Positions 16,595 through 25,929 of a stretch of DNA of 64,000 nucleotides are shown one piece after another. A program made the position numbers and the translations under genes. Location of the stretch: positions 2,429,545 through 2,493,544 of the forward strand of contig NZ_KQ031382.1 of the NCBI RefSeq assembly GCF_000384335.2, given 5' to 3'. This stretch comes from Hyphomicrobium sp. 99. Lineage in GTDB: Bacteria; Pseudomonadota; Alphaproteobacteria; Rhizobiales; Hyphomicrobiaceae. Within the stretch, counting starts at the first letter, position 1. Each line of letters starts with the position of its first letter. Below the pieces are notes generated by a model. That model saw nothing but the letters and a program-made list of their open reading frames with translations, had not been told where the DNA came from and ran no database searches.

Positions 16595-17887
16595 TCAGTT
16601 TGTCACGACCAGACAATCAAGGCCACTGCTTCTGAGTTTGTTGCAGAGACCACGCGGCTCATCTTGCGATGCATAGCCTCCGATCCGCACGCGGTAAAAC
16701 GTCCCCATCGTGCCGATGACGGCTTCATCGACGGTCGGAACGTGATTGGAGAGATCAGCGCCATGCTGCGTGACGAGACTTTGCGCCAACGCCTCGGCCT
16801 CGGCGCGCGATCTCAAAGCCGCGATATGAATCTTGTACTTACCCTTCGTCGCGACGGCATTCGATTTGGGCGTGGCAGCGAGTGCAACCTTCGTTGACTT
16901 CGCCGACCCACCATCCGCAACCGTCGTCGCGTTGCTCCAACTCGACGTTTCCGGCACGGTCGCCGCGGTCGAAGCAGTCGTCACCGTGCCGCTACCCGCT
17001 GGCGGCGGCGGAGCGGAAGCAGCTGACGAGCCGCCTCCGAACATATTGGAGAAGAAGCCCGTCACATTTCCGGGAATCGCGCTGACCGTCTGCCCGAATG
17101 AGGATCCACCCTGCGCTTCGGCGGGCGCAGCTCCATTCGATGCGGGCGAAGCAGCTGCCTGGAGGCTCGAGCCCTCCTGCGCGTTGCTTGCGTCCTGGCG
17201 CGTAATCGATGCAGCCGTCCCGTCGCCCGACCCCGTACCGCTAGAATTCTGATTGCCTGCGGCTTCGGCAATCGCCGCTGCAGAAAGCCCCGCCGAACCG
17301 GCGTTGGGCCCGGGCGCAGGATTAGCAACGATGTTGGGTCCCGGCGCAGCCGGTTTAGCGACAACGGCCGGACGGTCAGGCGTCGTGCCGGTGTCCGCGA
17401 GACCTGCCATTCGATAAGATTCCGAGCGCTCGGCGATGGCCGATTTCTGGTCGCTCGGGCTAAGTCCGTTTTTCAACCAGATCGCGCTCGTCAGGTCGGA
17501 GATCGCGAGTCCCGGCTTGTTGTCTCGTTTGTAGGCAAGGCCGCGCGTATAAAGGGCTTTCGCCATTTCCGAGGTACCAAGCACGCCTGCCTTGACGGCG
17601 ATCGTCAGCTGACCGATGGCATTTTGATAGCGGCCGGCGGCATATTCCTTCAGCCCGGCGTCGTAAGCCTTCCGGCCAGCTGCCTTAGCGGCCTCTTTTT
17701 GATTAGCGTCGCTATCGTCGCCGCTTTGACCAGCCTGCGGCCCCTGCGCCGGTTGCGCTGCTTGGCTTCCAGACTTGGCTTTGCGAGCTTCCCCAACCGA
17801 TGGCCAGCCGGCGAGCGCGCCAGCGAACACGCACGTAACGATGGCAGCGAGCGCCAAAGGGCGCGCCAACACCTGGAACTGCGTCAT
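16595..17887 (-). CDS. Secreted TPR and SPOR-domain protein
   Basis: The 430-residue product has an N-terminal signal sequence (residues 1 to about 35, LALAAIVTCVFAGALAGW) and then a tetratricopeptide-like part at about 70-165 (AGLKEYAAGRYQNAIGQLTIAVK, ALYTRGLAYKRDNKPGLAISDLTSAI). A long Ala/Ser/Pro/Gly-rich disordered linker follows, and a C-terminal SPOR domain of about 75 residues (YKIHIAALRSRAEAEALAQ, TFYRVRIGGYASQDEPRGLC). SPOR domains bind denuded septal peptidoglycan, so a role at the division site or in wall remodelling is inferred. I chose the ATG at 17887, preceded by GGGGAAGG; the upstream TTG is unlikely. It probably shares a transcript with the DUF502 gene. Confidence 0.85.
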   Translation of the reverse strand: MTQFQVLARPLALAAIVTCVFAGALAGWPSVGEARKAKSGSQAAQPAQGPQAGQSGDDSDANQKEAAKAAGRKAYDAGLKEYAAGRYQNAIGQLTIAVKAGVLGTSEMAKALYTRGLAYKRDNKPGLAISDLTSAIWLKNGLSPSDQKSAIAERSESYRMAGLADTGTTPDRPAVVAKPAAPGPNIVANPAPGPNAGSAGLSAAAIAEAAGNQNSSGTGSGDGTAASITRQDASNAQEGSSLQAAASPASNGAAPAEAQGGSSFGQTVSAIPGNVTGFFSNMFGGGSSAASAPPPPAGSGTVTTASTAATVPETSSWSNATTVADGGSAKSTKVALAATPKSNAVATKGKYKIHIAALRSRAEAEALAQSLVTQHGADLSNHVPTVDEAVIGTMGTFYRVRIGGYASQDEPRGLCNKLRSSGLDCLVVTN

Positions 17888-17998
17888 TGTCCGTACCTTC
17901 CCCAATGGTCACGTTCTAGATTTGCGCAACCTCCCCTCAAGGTATTGCAATCATTCGAACGAGGCAAATTGTGGGCCCCCGCCCCTAAATACCGGCTT

Positions 17999-18019
17999 TT
18001 TTGCCGGATTATTCCAGTG
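17999..18019 (-). terminator. Weak hairpin downstream of glmS
   Basis: Leftward of the glmS stop there is a small hairpin CCGGC-A6-GCCGG followed by TATTTA. It lacks a real T run, so termination here is only a possibility. Confidence 0.3.
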
Positions 18020-18025
18020 TGCCGC

Positions 18026-19846
18026 CTATTCCACAGTGACGGACTTCGCCAAATTCCGCGGCTGATCGACGTCCGTCCCCATCAGCACCGCCGTTTGGTA
18101 GGCGATGAGCTGAGTCGGGACAGCATAAATCATTGGCGCAACAAAAGTGTCGACCGTCGGCATTTGGATGTGGGCAGCGAGTTTACACCCAGCTTTTTCC
18201 GGCGCCGCATCCGAAATCAGGATCACCTGACCGCCGCGCGCAGCAACTTCCTGCAAGTTGGACACCGTTTTCTCGAAGAGATCGTCTTCGGGAGCCACGA
18301 CAACCACCGGCACGCTTTCGTCGATCAGCGCGATCGGACCGTGCTTCAGCTCGCCCGCGGCGTAACCCTCGGCATGTATGTAGGAGATTTCCTTGAGCTT
18401 CAGCGCGCCCTCGAGCGCGATCGGGAAGCTCGAACCCCGGCCGAGATAAAGAACGTCCCGCGCCTTGGCCAGCTCATGCGCGACGGCCACGAAGGGTTCG
18501 TCGTTGCGCAAGATCGATGCGATGTGCCTTGGCACCTCCATCAAGGCTTTGACGAGTGCCGTCTCCTGTTCGGGCGTGATCGTGCCTCGGGCTCGGGCGA
18601 TCGCGATGGCGAGACAGCCAAGGACAGAAAGCTGGCATGTGAAGGCCTTCGTCGAAGCGACTCCGATTTCCGGCCCCGCGAGCGTCGGCAACGCCGCATG
18701 CGATTCCCGCGCAATCGTCGACGTTCGAACGTTGACGATGGAGGCGATCCGCTGGCCGTTGGCCTTGGCGTAACGAAGCGTCGCCAGAGTGTCGGCCGTT
18801 TCGCCGGACTGCGAGACGAAAACCGCAAGACCATTCTCTGGCAACGGCATCTCGCGGTAGCGCATTTCGGACGCGACATCGATATCGACCGGCAAGCGCG
18901 CATAACGCTCGATCCAGTATTTGGCGACGAGCCCCGCATAATAAGCCGTACCGCACGCCGATATCGTCACACGGCTGATTTTCGAGAGATCAGCACCCAA
19001 ATCCGGAAAGCGAACGCGCGCCGTCGTCATATCGAGGTAATTCGCCAACGTGTGCGAAATGACCTCGGGCTGCTCATGAATTTCCTTCGCCATGAAGTGG
19101 CGATAGTTGCCCTTATCGATCAAAAGAGCGCTCGCGACAGCTTTGACGAGTGGCCGCTCCACGCGCTCACCGTCCATGTTGAAGATCTCGGCGCCCGAGC
19201 GGTGCAAGACCGCCCAATCGCCCTCTTCAAGATAGGTGATGGCATCCGTGAAAGGTGCAAGCGCGATGGCATCGGATCCGAGGTACATCTCGCCTGACCC
19301 GTGGCCGATGGCGAGCGGCGAACCCTTGCGCGCCGCGATCATCAAGTCGTCTTGGCCTGCGAAAATAATTCCGAGCGCAAAGGCCCCCTGCAGATGCTGC
19401 AGAGCGTTCCGAACGGCCGTGACGGGCTCCGCGCCCTGATCCATCTCGTCCGTGATCAGATGCACCACAGCTTCGGTATCGGTATCAGTCTCGAATTTGT
19501 GCCCCTTGGCCTCGAGGCTTTTCCTGAGCTCGCGGAAATTCTCGATGATGCCGTTATGGACGACTGAAACCTTCGCCGTCATGTGCGGATGCGCATTCCG
19601 CTCCGTCGGACGGCCATGCGTCGCCCAGCGCGTGTGACCGATGCCGGTGCGCCCAGCGAGCGGCTCGGTGATCAGCCGCTTTTCCAAATTCCGAAGCTTG
19701 CCCTCGGCGCGGCGTCGTTCAATCGCGCCACCCTCAACCGTCGCAATGCCCGCAGAATCATATCCGCGATATTCGAGCCTGCGCAGGGCATCGACCAAAT
19801 TGGTCGAAACCGACGATTTTCCGAGAATTCCGACGATCCCACACAT
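18026..19846 (-). CDS. glmS: Glutamine-fructose-6-phosphate aminotransferase (isomerizing)
   Basis: The 606-residue product is GlmS, which makes glucosamine-6-phosphate from fructose-6-phosphate and glutamine, the first step to UDP-GlcNAc. The mature N-terminus is MCGIVGILG with the catalytic Cys2, followed by the glutaminase motifs GIGHTRWATHG and VVHNGIIENFRELR. The C-terminal half holds two SIS domains (ISACGTAYYAGLVAKYW, VFVSQSGETADTLATLRYAK, LYLGRGSSFPIALEGALKLKE) and ends in the usual KSVTVE. The start is fixed by the required Cys2 and the GGGGGA upstream. It lies 140 bases downstream of glmU on the same strand, so both UDP-GlcNAc steps are together. No glmS ribozyme was seen. Confidence 0.97.
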   Translation of the reverse strand: MCGIVGILGKSSVSTNLVDALRRLEYRGYDSAGIATVEGGAIERRRAEGKLRNLEKRLITEPLAGRTGIGHTRWATHGRPTERNAHPHMTAKVSVVHNGIIENFRELRKSLEAKGHKFETDTDTEAVVHLITDEMDQGAEPVTAVRNALQHLQGAFALGIIFAGQDDLMIAARKGSPLAIGHGSGEMYLGSDAIALAPFTDAITYLEEGDWAVLHRSGAEIFNMDGERVERPLVKAVASALLIDKGNYRHFMAKEIHEQPEVISHTLANYLDMTTARVRFPDLGADLSKISRVTISACGTAYYAGLVAKYWIERYARLPVDIDVASEMRYREMPLPENGLAVFVSQSGETADTLATLRYAKANGQRIASIVNVRTSTIARESHAALPTLAGPEIGVASTKAFTCQLSVLGCLAIAIARARGTITPEQETALVKALMEVPRHIASILRNDEPFVAVAHELAKARDVLYLGRGSSFPIALEGALKLKEISYIHAEGYAAGELKHGPIALIDESVPVVVVAPEDDLFEKTVSNLQEVAARGGQVILISDAAPEKAGCKLAAHIQMPTVDTFVAPMIYAVPTQLIAYQTAVLMGTDVDQPRNLAKSVTVE

Positions 19847-19986
19847 GGATCCGTCCCCCAAAAAGCGTTTCCCCCAAATCGAACGATGGAGGTGGTTAAC
19901 AATCACATCAAATCACAGAGTGTTTCAGAGCAACTCATGCGCTTTATGCTGCAAGAGCCGTGCAAACTCTGGACTTGGTAAATTAA

Positions 19987-21354
19987 CTACTTTTTTTGCG
20001 CCGCTGCTTTTCGGCGGGACATCACCGCACGAAACTTCTCCGCCCACCCTGGCCGCTCTTCCTGGGCGCTGCGCTCGATCGCCAGAGCGCCGGGGCTGAC
20101 GTCCTTGGTGATGACGCTGCCGGACCCGATATAGGCGCCTGCGCCTATTTTTATGGGCGCAACGAGCGACGTATTCGAACCGACGAAAGCGCCCTCGCCG
20201 ATCTCGGTCTTCTCTTTGTTGTATCCGTCATAATTACAAAAGATGGTGCCCGCTCCGATGTTCGCCCCGGCGCCGACCGTCCCGTCGCCGAGGTAGGACA
20301 GGTGATTGGCCTTCGCACCCTCTCCGAGAGTGACGTTCTTGACCTCGACGAAATTGCCGATGTGGACGTTCGCCCCGATCCGGGCGCCGGGCCGGAATCG
20401 GGCGAATGGGCCGATTCGCGCACCTTTCCCGATCGTCGCGCCCTCAATGTGGCAAAATCCGAGGATCTGAGCGCCCTCTTCCACCCTCACGCCTGGACCG
20501 AACACGACGTTGGGCTCAATCGAAACATCAGAAGCGATCTGCGTATCGAAGTTCAACCAGACCGTCTCCGGAGCGATCATCGTGACGCCGTCCCGCATGA
20601 ACGCCGAACGCGCGCGCGCCTGCCAGACGGCCTCGGCCGCCGCCTGCTGCTCCCGCGTGTTGACGCCAAGAACATCGGTCTCGTCGCACTCCACGACCGT
20701 CGCCTTCAGCCCCTGACCGCGCGCAATCTCGATGGCATCGGTCAGGTAGAACTCACCCTTCGCATTGGCGCTGCCGATCTGGGATAGCAACCCCGACAGC
20801 TTCGGGACGCGAAACGCCATGACGCCCGAATTGCAGAGGCCGATTTTGCGTTCGGCATCAGACGCATCCTGCTCTTCACGTATTCCCGTCAGTGCCCCGC
20901 CATCATCAAGAAGAAGCCGGCCGTAGCCCGTCGGATCTTTCGGACGGAAGCCCAGAACCGCAACGCCCGAGCCGCCGTCGAGCGCCGCGCGAAGCCGCTC
21001 GATCACCTCGCCCCGGACAAGCGGTGTATCGGCGAAAAGCACGATCACGTCTCCGCCGGCCTGCTCATCGAGCGCCGGCTTGGCGGCGAGCACGGCATCC
21101 GCTGTCCCCCGCTGAGCGGCCTGCTCAAAAATCTGGGCACCCGGCGCGACGCGATTGGCTTCAGACGCAACGGACTCCATTCCGGGAGCGACCACGACCG
21201 CGATCTTGCCGCCCGCGATGCCCGATGCCGTCGTGAGCACGTGCGCGAGCATCGATTGTCCCGCAATTTTGTGGAGCACCTTCGGCAAGGACGACTTCAT
21301 GCGCGTGCCCTTGCCCGCAGCTAGCACGACGAACAGACAGGGCCGGACACTCAT
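19987..21354 (-). CDS. glmU: Bifunctional UDP-N-acetylglucosamine pyrophosphorylase / glucosamine-1-phosphate acetyltransferase
   Basis: The 455-residue GlmU acetylates glucosamine-1-phosphate and then couples it to UTP. The N-terminal nucleotidyltransferase shows the signature LAAGKGTRMKSSLPKVLH at residues 11-28 and GVAVLGFRPKDPTGYGRLL. The C-terminal left-handed beta-helix shows hexapeptide repeats (IEGATIGKGARIGPFARFRP, GANVHIGNFVEVKNVTLGEG) and the acetyl-CoA site region NYDGYNKEKTEIGEGAFVGS. Length is normal for the family. It heads a glmU-glmS operon that supplies precursor for peptidoglycan and lipopolysaccharide. Confidence 0.97.
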   Translation of the reverse strand: MSVRPCLFVVLAAGKGTRMKSSLPKVLHKIAGQSMLAHVLTTASGIAGGKIAVVVAPGMESVASEANRVAPGAQIFEQAAQRGTADAVLAAKPALDEQAGGDVIVLFADTPLVRGEVIERLRAALDGGSGVAVLGFRPKDPTGYGRLLLDDGGALTGIREEQDASDAERKIGLCNSGVMAFRVPKLSGLLSQIGSANAKGEFYLTDAIEIARGQGLKATVVECDETDVLGVNTREQQAAAEAVWQARARSAFMRDGVTMIAPETVWLNFDTQIASDVSIEPNVVFGPGVRVEEGAQILGFCHIEGATIGKGARIGPFARFRPGARIGANVHIGNFVEVKNVTLGEGAKANHLSYLGDGTVGAGANIGAGTIFCNYDGYNKEKTEIGEGAFVGSNTSLVAPIKIGAGAYIGSGSVITKDVSPGALAIERSAQEERPGWAEKFRAVMSRRKAAAQKK

Positions 21355-21712
21355 GGAAAACCTTGGCTAGCGTTGTAACGGAGCGGAGGGCGAGCGATGA
21401 CTTTGTCCTCACCCGGCCGCCCAACATGCCATAGCGCCAGCGATCCATCGGGAGCAAGTGCGGCTCGAAGAATCGATGTGCTCGCCAGTGGTAGAGCCGG
21501 ACATCCATCGCACGGTACCGCTCTTTGCCTAACAGTTCCCGATGGATAGGCACCTAGCAACATCTCGGCCTTCGTCCACAGGTTCCAGCGGCGAACGCGC
21601 GGGCCGCCATTGCGGCGAGCGCACACCCGACCCAACGTCAACGACAAGGTGAAAACGATTCGGGGAAAGGTCCGTCATTCGGAGCGCCCTGACGCAGTAG
21701 GACGACAGATCT
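21355..21712. promoter_or_regulatory. Divergent spacer between glmU and an anchored unknown protein
   Basis: This 358-base region separates two divergent start codons. I translated the open frames mentally and see no protein-like composition, no tRNA and no strong hairpin. It presumably holds both promoters. Confidence 0.35.
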
Positions 21713-22558
21713 ATGACCAAGACTGCAAGCGACAAACCGATGCGCAGACCCACCGGTGCCACGCCATATGCAGCGATATGGTTCACACTGGGCGGCGCAG
21801 GCCTCGGGTATCTGTGCGTGGCGTTTTTCGCGCCGCACTTGCTTCCTGACTTTTCGGGCGGCCGCCTTTCCGAGCGCGCGAGCGAAACGCAAGTGTTGCA
21901 GGTGTCGGCCGATGTCGAATACTTGAAATCATCGCTGACCAAACTCCAGGCCGATGTCGAGAGCGTCAAATCAGACGTCAGCGCACAGGCGACGCAAACC
22001 CTGCAGCTTGGCTCGCAACTCGCAGCCCTCGATGAGAAAGTTCACGCGGCCCCGACGCAGACATCGGCATTAGTCCAGTCGTCGCCGCCGCCCACTCCCG
22101 ATGTGCCCGACTTCGCCTCGGGCGCAACACAAGCGCATGTGGAAGACGCGCCTGCCGCACCGCCGCCGACCAAGGTCATCAACGCCTCGCCACAGCCCGC
22201 TCCTCAAGTGGGAGCGCCGATCGTAACCGGCAGCGTCACCAAGAGTACCAGCGCGGATGCCATCAGCTTCGGTCCCGCCGTCGTCAAACCCGCGCCGAAG
22301 CCGATCGGAATTCAGATCGCGACTGACGCGTCGGTTGACGGCCTTCGCATCACCTGGAGCGCACTAGCCCAGACGCATCCCGATCAACTCGGAACGCTGA
22401 CCGCGCACTATGCCGATCTCGGGACGGCAGCAAATCCGAATTTCGGTCTGATCGCAGGCCCGATCAAATCGAAAGCCGACGCGAAGAAGATCTGTAAAGA
22501 GCTCACCGCCCAATCGGTCAGCTGCAAGATCAGCGACTTCAAGGGCGCCGCCCTCTAA
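21713..22558 (+). CDS. Membrane-anchored coiled-coil protein of unknown function
   Basis: This 281-residue protein has an N-terminal cytoplasmic tail, a single transmembrane anchor at about residues 19-41 (AAIWFTLGGAGLGYLCVAFFA), and then a coiled-coil stretch at about 60-115 (VLQVSADVEYLKSSLTKLQA, with heptad hydrophobics). A Pro/Thr-rich linker follows and a C-terminal folded segment of about 80 residues ends in AKKICKELTAQSVSCKISDF. The last segment has two cysteines and resembles the end of a SPOR-like beta-alpha domain, though I cannot confirm that. The topology would place most of it in the periplasm. It is divergent from glmU, so a link to wall synthesis is possible but only inferred. 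Confidence 0.75.
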   Translation: MTKTASDKPMRRPTGATPYAAIWFTLGGAGLGYLCVAFFAPHLLPDFSGGRLSERASETQVLQVSADVEYLKSSLTKLQADVESVKSDVSAQATQTLQLGSQLAALDEKVHAAPTQTSALVQSSPPPTPDVPDFASGATQAHVEDAPAAPPPTKVINASPQPAPQVGAPIVTGSVTKSTSADAISFGPAVVKPAPKPIGIQIATDASVDGLRITWSALAQTHPDQLGTLTAHYADLGTAANPNFGLIAGPIKSKADAKKICKELTAQSVSCKISDFKGAAL

Positions 22559-22571
22559 GCACAACGTAAAT

Positions 22572-22602
22572 GGGGACGGGATGCACTCCCGTCCCCAAAT
22601 CT
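22572..22602. terminator. Terminator hairpin after the anchored coiled-coil gene
   Basis: A perfect stem GGGGACGGGA / TCCCGTCCCC with loop TGCAC is followed by AAATCTTTT on the plus strand. It lies 13 bases after the stop at 22558 and also faces the convergent metallopeptidase gene. Confidence 0.8.
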
Positions 22603-22648
22603 TTTGCTCTCAATACATATTCGACACGCGCAGAGCGTACGTTCGCTC

Positions 22649-23614
22649 TTACGGATTAGCCGTGTTGAACGTATCGCACTGATCCATGCGTCCCGATTCC
22701 AATCCAGACTTGAACCACCGGACACGTTGCGCCGCCGATCCATGCGTAAACGCATCCGGCACCACACGGCCCGTCATCTTTTTCTGAATCATATCGTCGC
22801 CGATCTGCGACGCGGCGTTCAGCGCTTCTTCAACGTCGCCCGGCTGCAGGCGCTTCTTCATCTGATCGTTGAGATTGGCCCAGACGCCCGCAAGGCAATC
22901 GGCCTGTAGCTCCGTCCGTACCTGGATCTGGTTGGCCGTCGCCTCGTCGTCGGCGCGGTCTTTGAGCTGTTGCACCTTGTCGAGGATGCCGAGCTGCTTT
23001 TGCACGTGATGGCCGACCTCATGCGCGACGACATACGCTTGCGCGAAATCCCCGCTGACGTTGAACTTGCGCTTCAGCTCATCATAAAACGCGAGATCGA
23101 TGTAAACCTTCTGATCGAGCGGGCAATAAAACGGCCCCATCGCCGCCTGCCCTGCGCCGCAGGCAGTCCGCGTAATTCCCGAATAGAGCACCAGCGGCGG
23201 ATCCGGATAATCCCTCCCGAACCTCTTGAAGACCGAAGTCCACACATCCTCGGTGTCGGCAAGCACGCGTTTGATGAAGACCGCTTCGCTGTCGTCACCC
23301 GCCGCCTGCTTCTTCGCCGAACCGGGAAGCCCAGGAATGTCGGACGGCGAACGAGAAGACGGACGATCCGAATGCGGCATCTGTGGCATGTTGATCTGGC
23401 CACCGTTCGTACCAAGCAGAACATCGAGTGGGTTGATGCCGAAGAGCAGCATGACGGCGCCGATGATCAGCAACGTCGTGATGCTGAAACCACCTTTGCC
23501 GCCGAGAGGAATTTGAATGCCGCCGCCACCGCCCGGGAATTGAAAACCCCCGCCGTCTTGTCCGCGCCGATCCTCTACGTTGCTGCTTTCACGGTCGTTC
23601 TGATCGTAGCGCAT
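22649..23614 (-). CDS. Neutral zinc metallopeptidase, YpfJ family
   Basis: The 321-residue product has a glycine-rich N-terminal segment, a single transmembrane anchor at about residues 45-65 (FSITTLLIIGAVMLLFGI), and a C-terminal zinc peptidase domain. The HExxH-type motif appears as AHEVGHHVQKQLG, with upstream GPFYCPLDQKVYIDLAFYDEL and downstream ELQADCLAGVWAN, whose Glu/Asp residues fit the third zinc ligand, and the family ending DAFTHGSAAQRVRWFKSGLE. The physiological substrate is not known for the family. I chose the ATG at 23614, which has GAGGCGG upstream. It is monocistronic and follows no obvious partner gene. Confidence 0.92.
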   Translation of the reverse strand: MRYDQNDRESSNVEDRRGQDGGGFQFPGGGGGIQIPLGGKGGFSITTLLIIGAVMLLFGINPLDVLLGTNGGQINMPQMPHSDRPSSRSPSDIPGLPGSAKKQAAGDDSEAVFIKRVLADTEDVWTSVFKRFGRDYPDPPLVLYSGITRTACGAGQAAMGPFYCPLDQKVYIDLAFYDELKRKFNVSGDFAQAYVVAHEVGHHVQKQLGILDKVQQLKDRADDEATANQIQVRTELQADCLAGVWANLNDQMKKRLQPGDVEEALNAASQIGDDMIQKKMTGRVVPDAFTHGSAAQRVRWFKSGLESGRMDQCDTFNTANP

Positions 23615-23753
23615 GTCCGCCTCTGAAAAAGATGAAGCATTACGGTTCGGGGCTCGCCCATAACCCCTCATGAGCCGCAACACCAACCCGCATACTGCAC
23701 GCGCGATAGGCCTTTACAAGGTCAGTGTAAAGCCGGTCGGAAACCCGCCGCCG

Positions 23754-25196
23754 CTACGACTTGGGGTCTTCTGGACGGCCCTTTTTGGCCTTCGCCGCAC
23801 CGGGCAATGCGAGAAGATCTGGAACCGCGGCAAGACCCTTCGCCTTCGGCGCGGCTTTGAGTTGAGCGCGGACGGAGCGAGAGGCCACAACGGTACCGTC
23901 AAACGCGTAGGCCTCGTGATTGCGTTCGATCTCAGCGAGATCGTAACGATAGTTGACCATCAGCCCGTGCGCCTCGCGAAGTCCCTTCTCCGAGGTATCC
24001 GCGAGCCAGTTCAGCCGCTCGAGCCTCGCACCGTTGCCGAGATGGAAGCGCGCAACCTGATCCACCGGCCGGTCGTCGCTCGAACGGGCAACGAGAAAGT
24101 AATGTGCGGCCAAGCCCAAGAGAGCGGACTTGATCTCCTCCGCCCCGGGCGCGTCCTTAATCGCGTCCTCGACCCAGCGCGGATCGCGAAGGCGCGACAG
24201 GGCTTTCCGATCGGCGGCCGAAATCGGAACGTCGCTTCCAGTGGCGAGCGCCCGGTCGACCCAGCGCGCGAAGCTCGGAACCGGAGACAGCGTGACGAAC
24301 GTCCTGAGGCTCGAAACGTCTCTCGCTAGATCCTCGACCACCTGCTTCAAGAGGAAGTTGCCGAACGAAATGCCCTTGAGACCGTCCTGGCAGTTCGAAA
24401 TCGAATAGAAGACCGCGGTCGTTGGCGGCGCATCATCGTCCGAGCGATGCCCATCGAGCACCGTCGCGATGGCGTCGGGCATCTCGCGCATCAAAGCGAC
24501 CTCGACGAAGATCAACGGTTCGTCAACGAGCGCCGGATGGAAGAAGGCGAAGCACCGGCGATCCTTGGGATCGAGACGGCGGCGCAGGTCATCCCAGCCG
24601 CGGATCTCGTGCACCGCTTCATATTCGATGATCTTTTCCAGAATGGCCGCCGGCGTCTGCCAGTCGATGCGCCGAAGGACCAGGAAGCCGCGATTGAACC
24701 ACGACGTCAAAAGCCGCTCGAGATCGGCATCTACCGCCGCCAGCGCCTCATCCGACTTGATGTGGCGAACGAGGTCGCTGCGAAGCGCCACGATCTCCGC
24801 GGTCGCGCCTGCTGCCAGGTTCAAGCGCCGGAAGAATTCCAGACGAGGGCTGTAGGAAGCCTTCTGCAGCTTCATGAGCGTTTTTTCGGATGGGTGATCG
24901 AGATAGTTCCGCGCCGCATCCGCCACCTGCGCGGGATCGGGTTGCAGATCGTCCGCGAGGAAGCGAAAAAATTGCAGCCGTTCCTCGCTCGACGCCTTTC
25001 TCAGCTGATTGAGAAGCTGGCGAGCAATCGCCACACCCGACGCTTCCCCGCGTCCCGACATCAGCGCACGCGAGAGAACCTCAATCGACTCGCCGCCACC
25101 GTCGCCGAAGAGCGCTTTGGGAAGCAGCGCGCGCCCCTGCTCGGCAACCGTCGCCATCAATTCCTGAAAGAACGAGACATTCACGCGTTCGGCCAT
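23754..25196 (-). CDS. Malonyl-CoA decarboxylase
   Basis: This 480-residue enzyme converts malonyl-CoA to acetyl-CoA and CO2. Family landmarks run from an all-helical N-terminal domain (residues 1-160) to the catalytic GNAT-like domain: CFAFFHPALVDEPLIFVEVA, AVFYSISNCQDGLKGISFGN, LVTLSPVPSF-type segment TFVTLSPVPSFARW, and the strongly conserved VARFHLGNGARLERLNWLAD near residue 415, followed by GLMVNYRYDL. The start at 25196 has GGGAG upstream. No malonyl-CoA synthetase (matB) or dicarboxylate carrier is adjacent, unlike the rhizobial mat operon, so here it may balance malonyl-CoA pools or serve a dicarboxylate supplied by other genes. Confidence 0.94.
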   Translation of the reverse strand: MAERVNVSFFQELMATVAEQGRALLPKALFGDGGGESIEVLSRALMSGRGEASGVAIARQLLNQLRKASSEERLQFFRFLADDLQPDPAQVADAARNYLDHPSEKTLMKLQKASYSPRLEFFRRLNLAAGATAEIVALRSDLVRHIKSDEALAAVDADLERLLTSWFNRGFLVLRRIDWQTPAAILEKIIEYEAVHEIRGWDDLRRRLDPKDRRCFAFFHPALVDEPLIFVEVALMREMPDAIATVLDGHRSDDDAPPTTAVFYSISNCQDGLKGISFGNFLLKQVVEDLARDVSSLRTFVTLSPVPSFARWVDRALATGSDVPISAADRKALSRLRDPRWVEDAIKDAPGAEEIKSALLGLAAHYFLVARSSDDRPVDQVARFHLGNGARLERLNWLADTSEKGLREAHGLMVNYRYDLAEIERNHEAYAFDGTVVASRSVRAQLKAAPKAKGLAAVPDLLALPGAAKAKKGRPEDPKS

Positions 25197-25282
25197 CGGC
25201 GGCTGGGCTCCCTGAAGCGTTAACGTTTGCTTAACCGTATCGAACGAGCATCCCGTCGTTACTTGTATAGGGCATTTTTGGC

Positions 25283-25780
25283 ATGACCGATCGCTTTTCA
25301 ACTGACTGGACAGGGTCGTCGCTCGATGCGGCGAGGAACGATACTGGACGGGTCGCCTTCTGCGGCCCCTACGTCCTCTCTGCGATCACCGGCTACGGCA
25401 TTTCGAAGATCGAGGATGTCATCCGCGAAGGCCGCGAGTTGCCACCGCACCGGAAGCCCGTCGTGCGCGGAACCTACTCCGACGAAGTCGAGGCGGCTCT
25501 CGCCTATTTCGGCTATCGCATGGAGCTGAAAGAAAGCCACATGCATCGCGCCCGCAAGGAACGCCCGACGTTCTGGACGTGGATGCAAAAGCCGCGGAAC
25601 GCCTGGGCCTATTACATCCTGGCGATTCACAAGGGCAAAGAAGGTCACTGGATTCTGGTGAAGGGTGTGAAGATGTGCGACACCTTCACCGAAGGCAAAT
25701 GGACGTTCGTGGTCGATGGACCGCATCGCGGCTGCCGCATCATGGAAATCTTCGAAGTCAGAAAGGCGCACGACGCCTAA
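25283..25780 (+). CDS. Unknown protein with possible papain-like fold
   Basis: This 165-residue cytoplasmic protein is not one I can name. It has a cysteine in RVAFCGPYVLSAITG (Cys27), placed before a helix as in papain-like and C39-like peptidases, then AWAYYILAIHKGKEGHWILV with His122, and CDTFTEG (Asp133) followed by WTFVVDGPH. The spacing Cys, about 95 residues, His-Trp, then an Asp is compatible with a catalytic triad, but this is inference. Cys132 and Cys151 are also present. There is no signal peptide. The gene is divergent from malonyl-CoA decarboxylase, separated by 86 bases, and lies upstream of a small membrane peptide frame and ycjX. Confidence 0.7.
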   Translation: MTDRFSTDWTGSSLDAARNDTGRVAFCGPYVLSAITGYGISKIEDVIREGRELPPHRKPVVRGTYSDEVEAALAYFGYRMELKESHMHRARKERPTFWTWMQKPRNAWAYYILAIHKGKEGHWILVKGVKMCDTFTEGKWTFVVDGPHRGCRIMEIFEVRKAHDA

Positions 25781-25929
25781 ACCGTTCCCGCACCCACACT
25801 TCCTCATGCGCCGGCAGAACATCTCGCGACCAATGAACGTTGTATGAACCCGCGCTTCACGGCCTATTCAAGGCTTGAGCCTATAGATGGTGCAACACCC
25901 ATCGTGGACCAGGCAAAGGGAGAGAGGCC

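Noticed and set aside
17624..19297. A 557-codon open frame antisense to glmS and the SPOR gene
   Set aside because: Crosses two well-supported genes and the space between them; Arg-rich composition typical of a shadow.
19847..19986. A glmS ribozyme or similar in the glmU-glmS spacer
   Set aside because: The spacer is only 140 bases, the ribozyme belongs to Gram-positive bacteria, and no matching core is visible.
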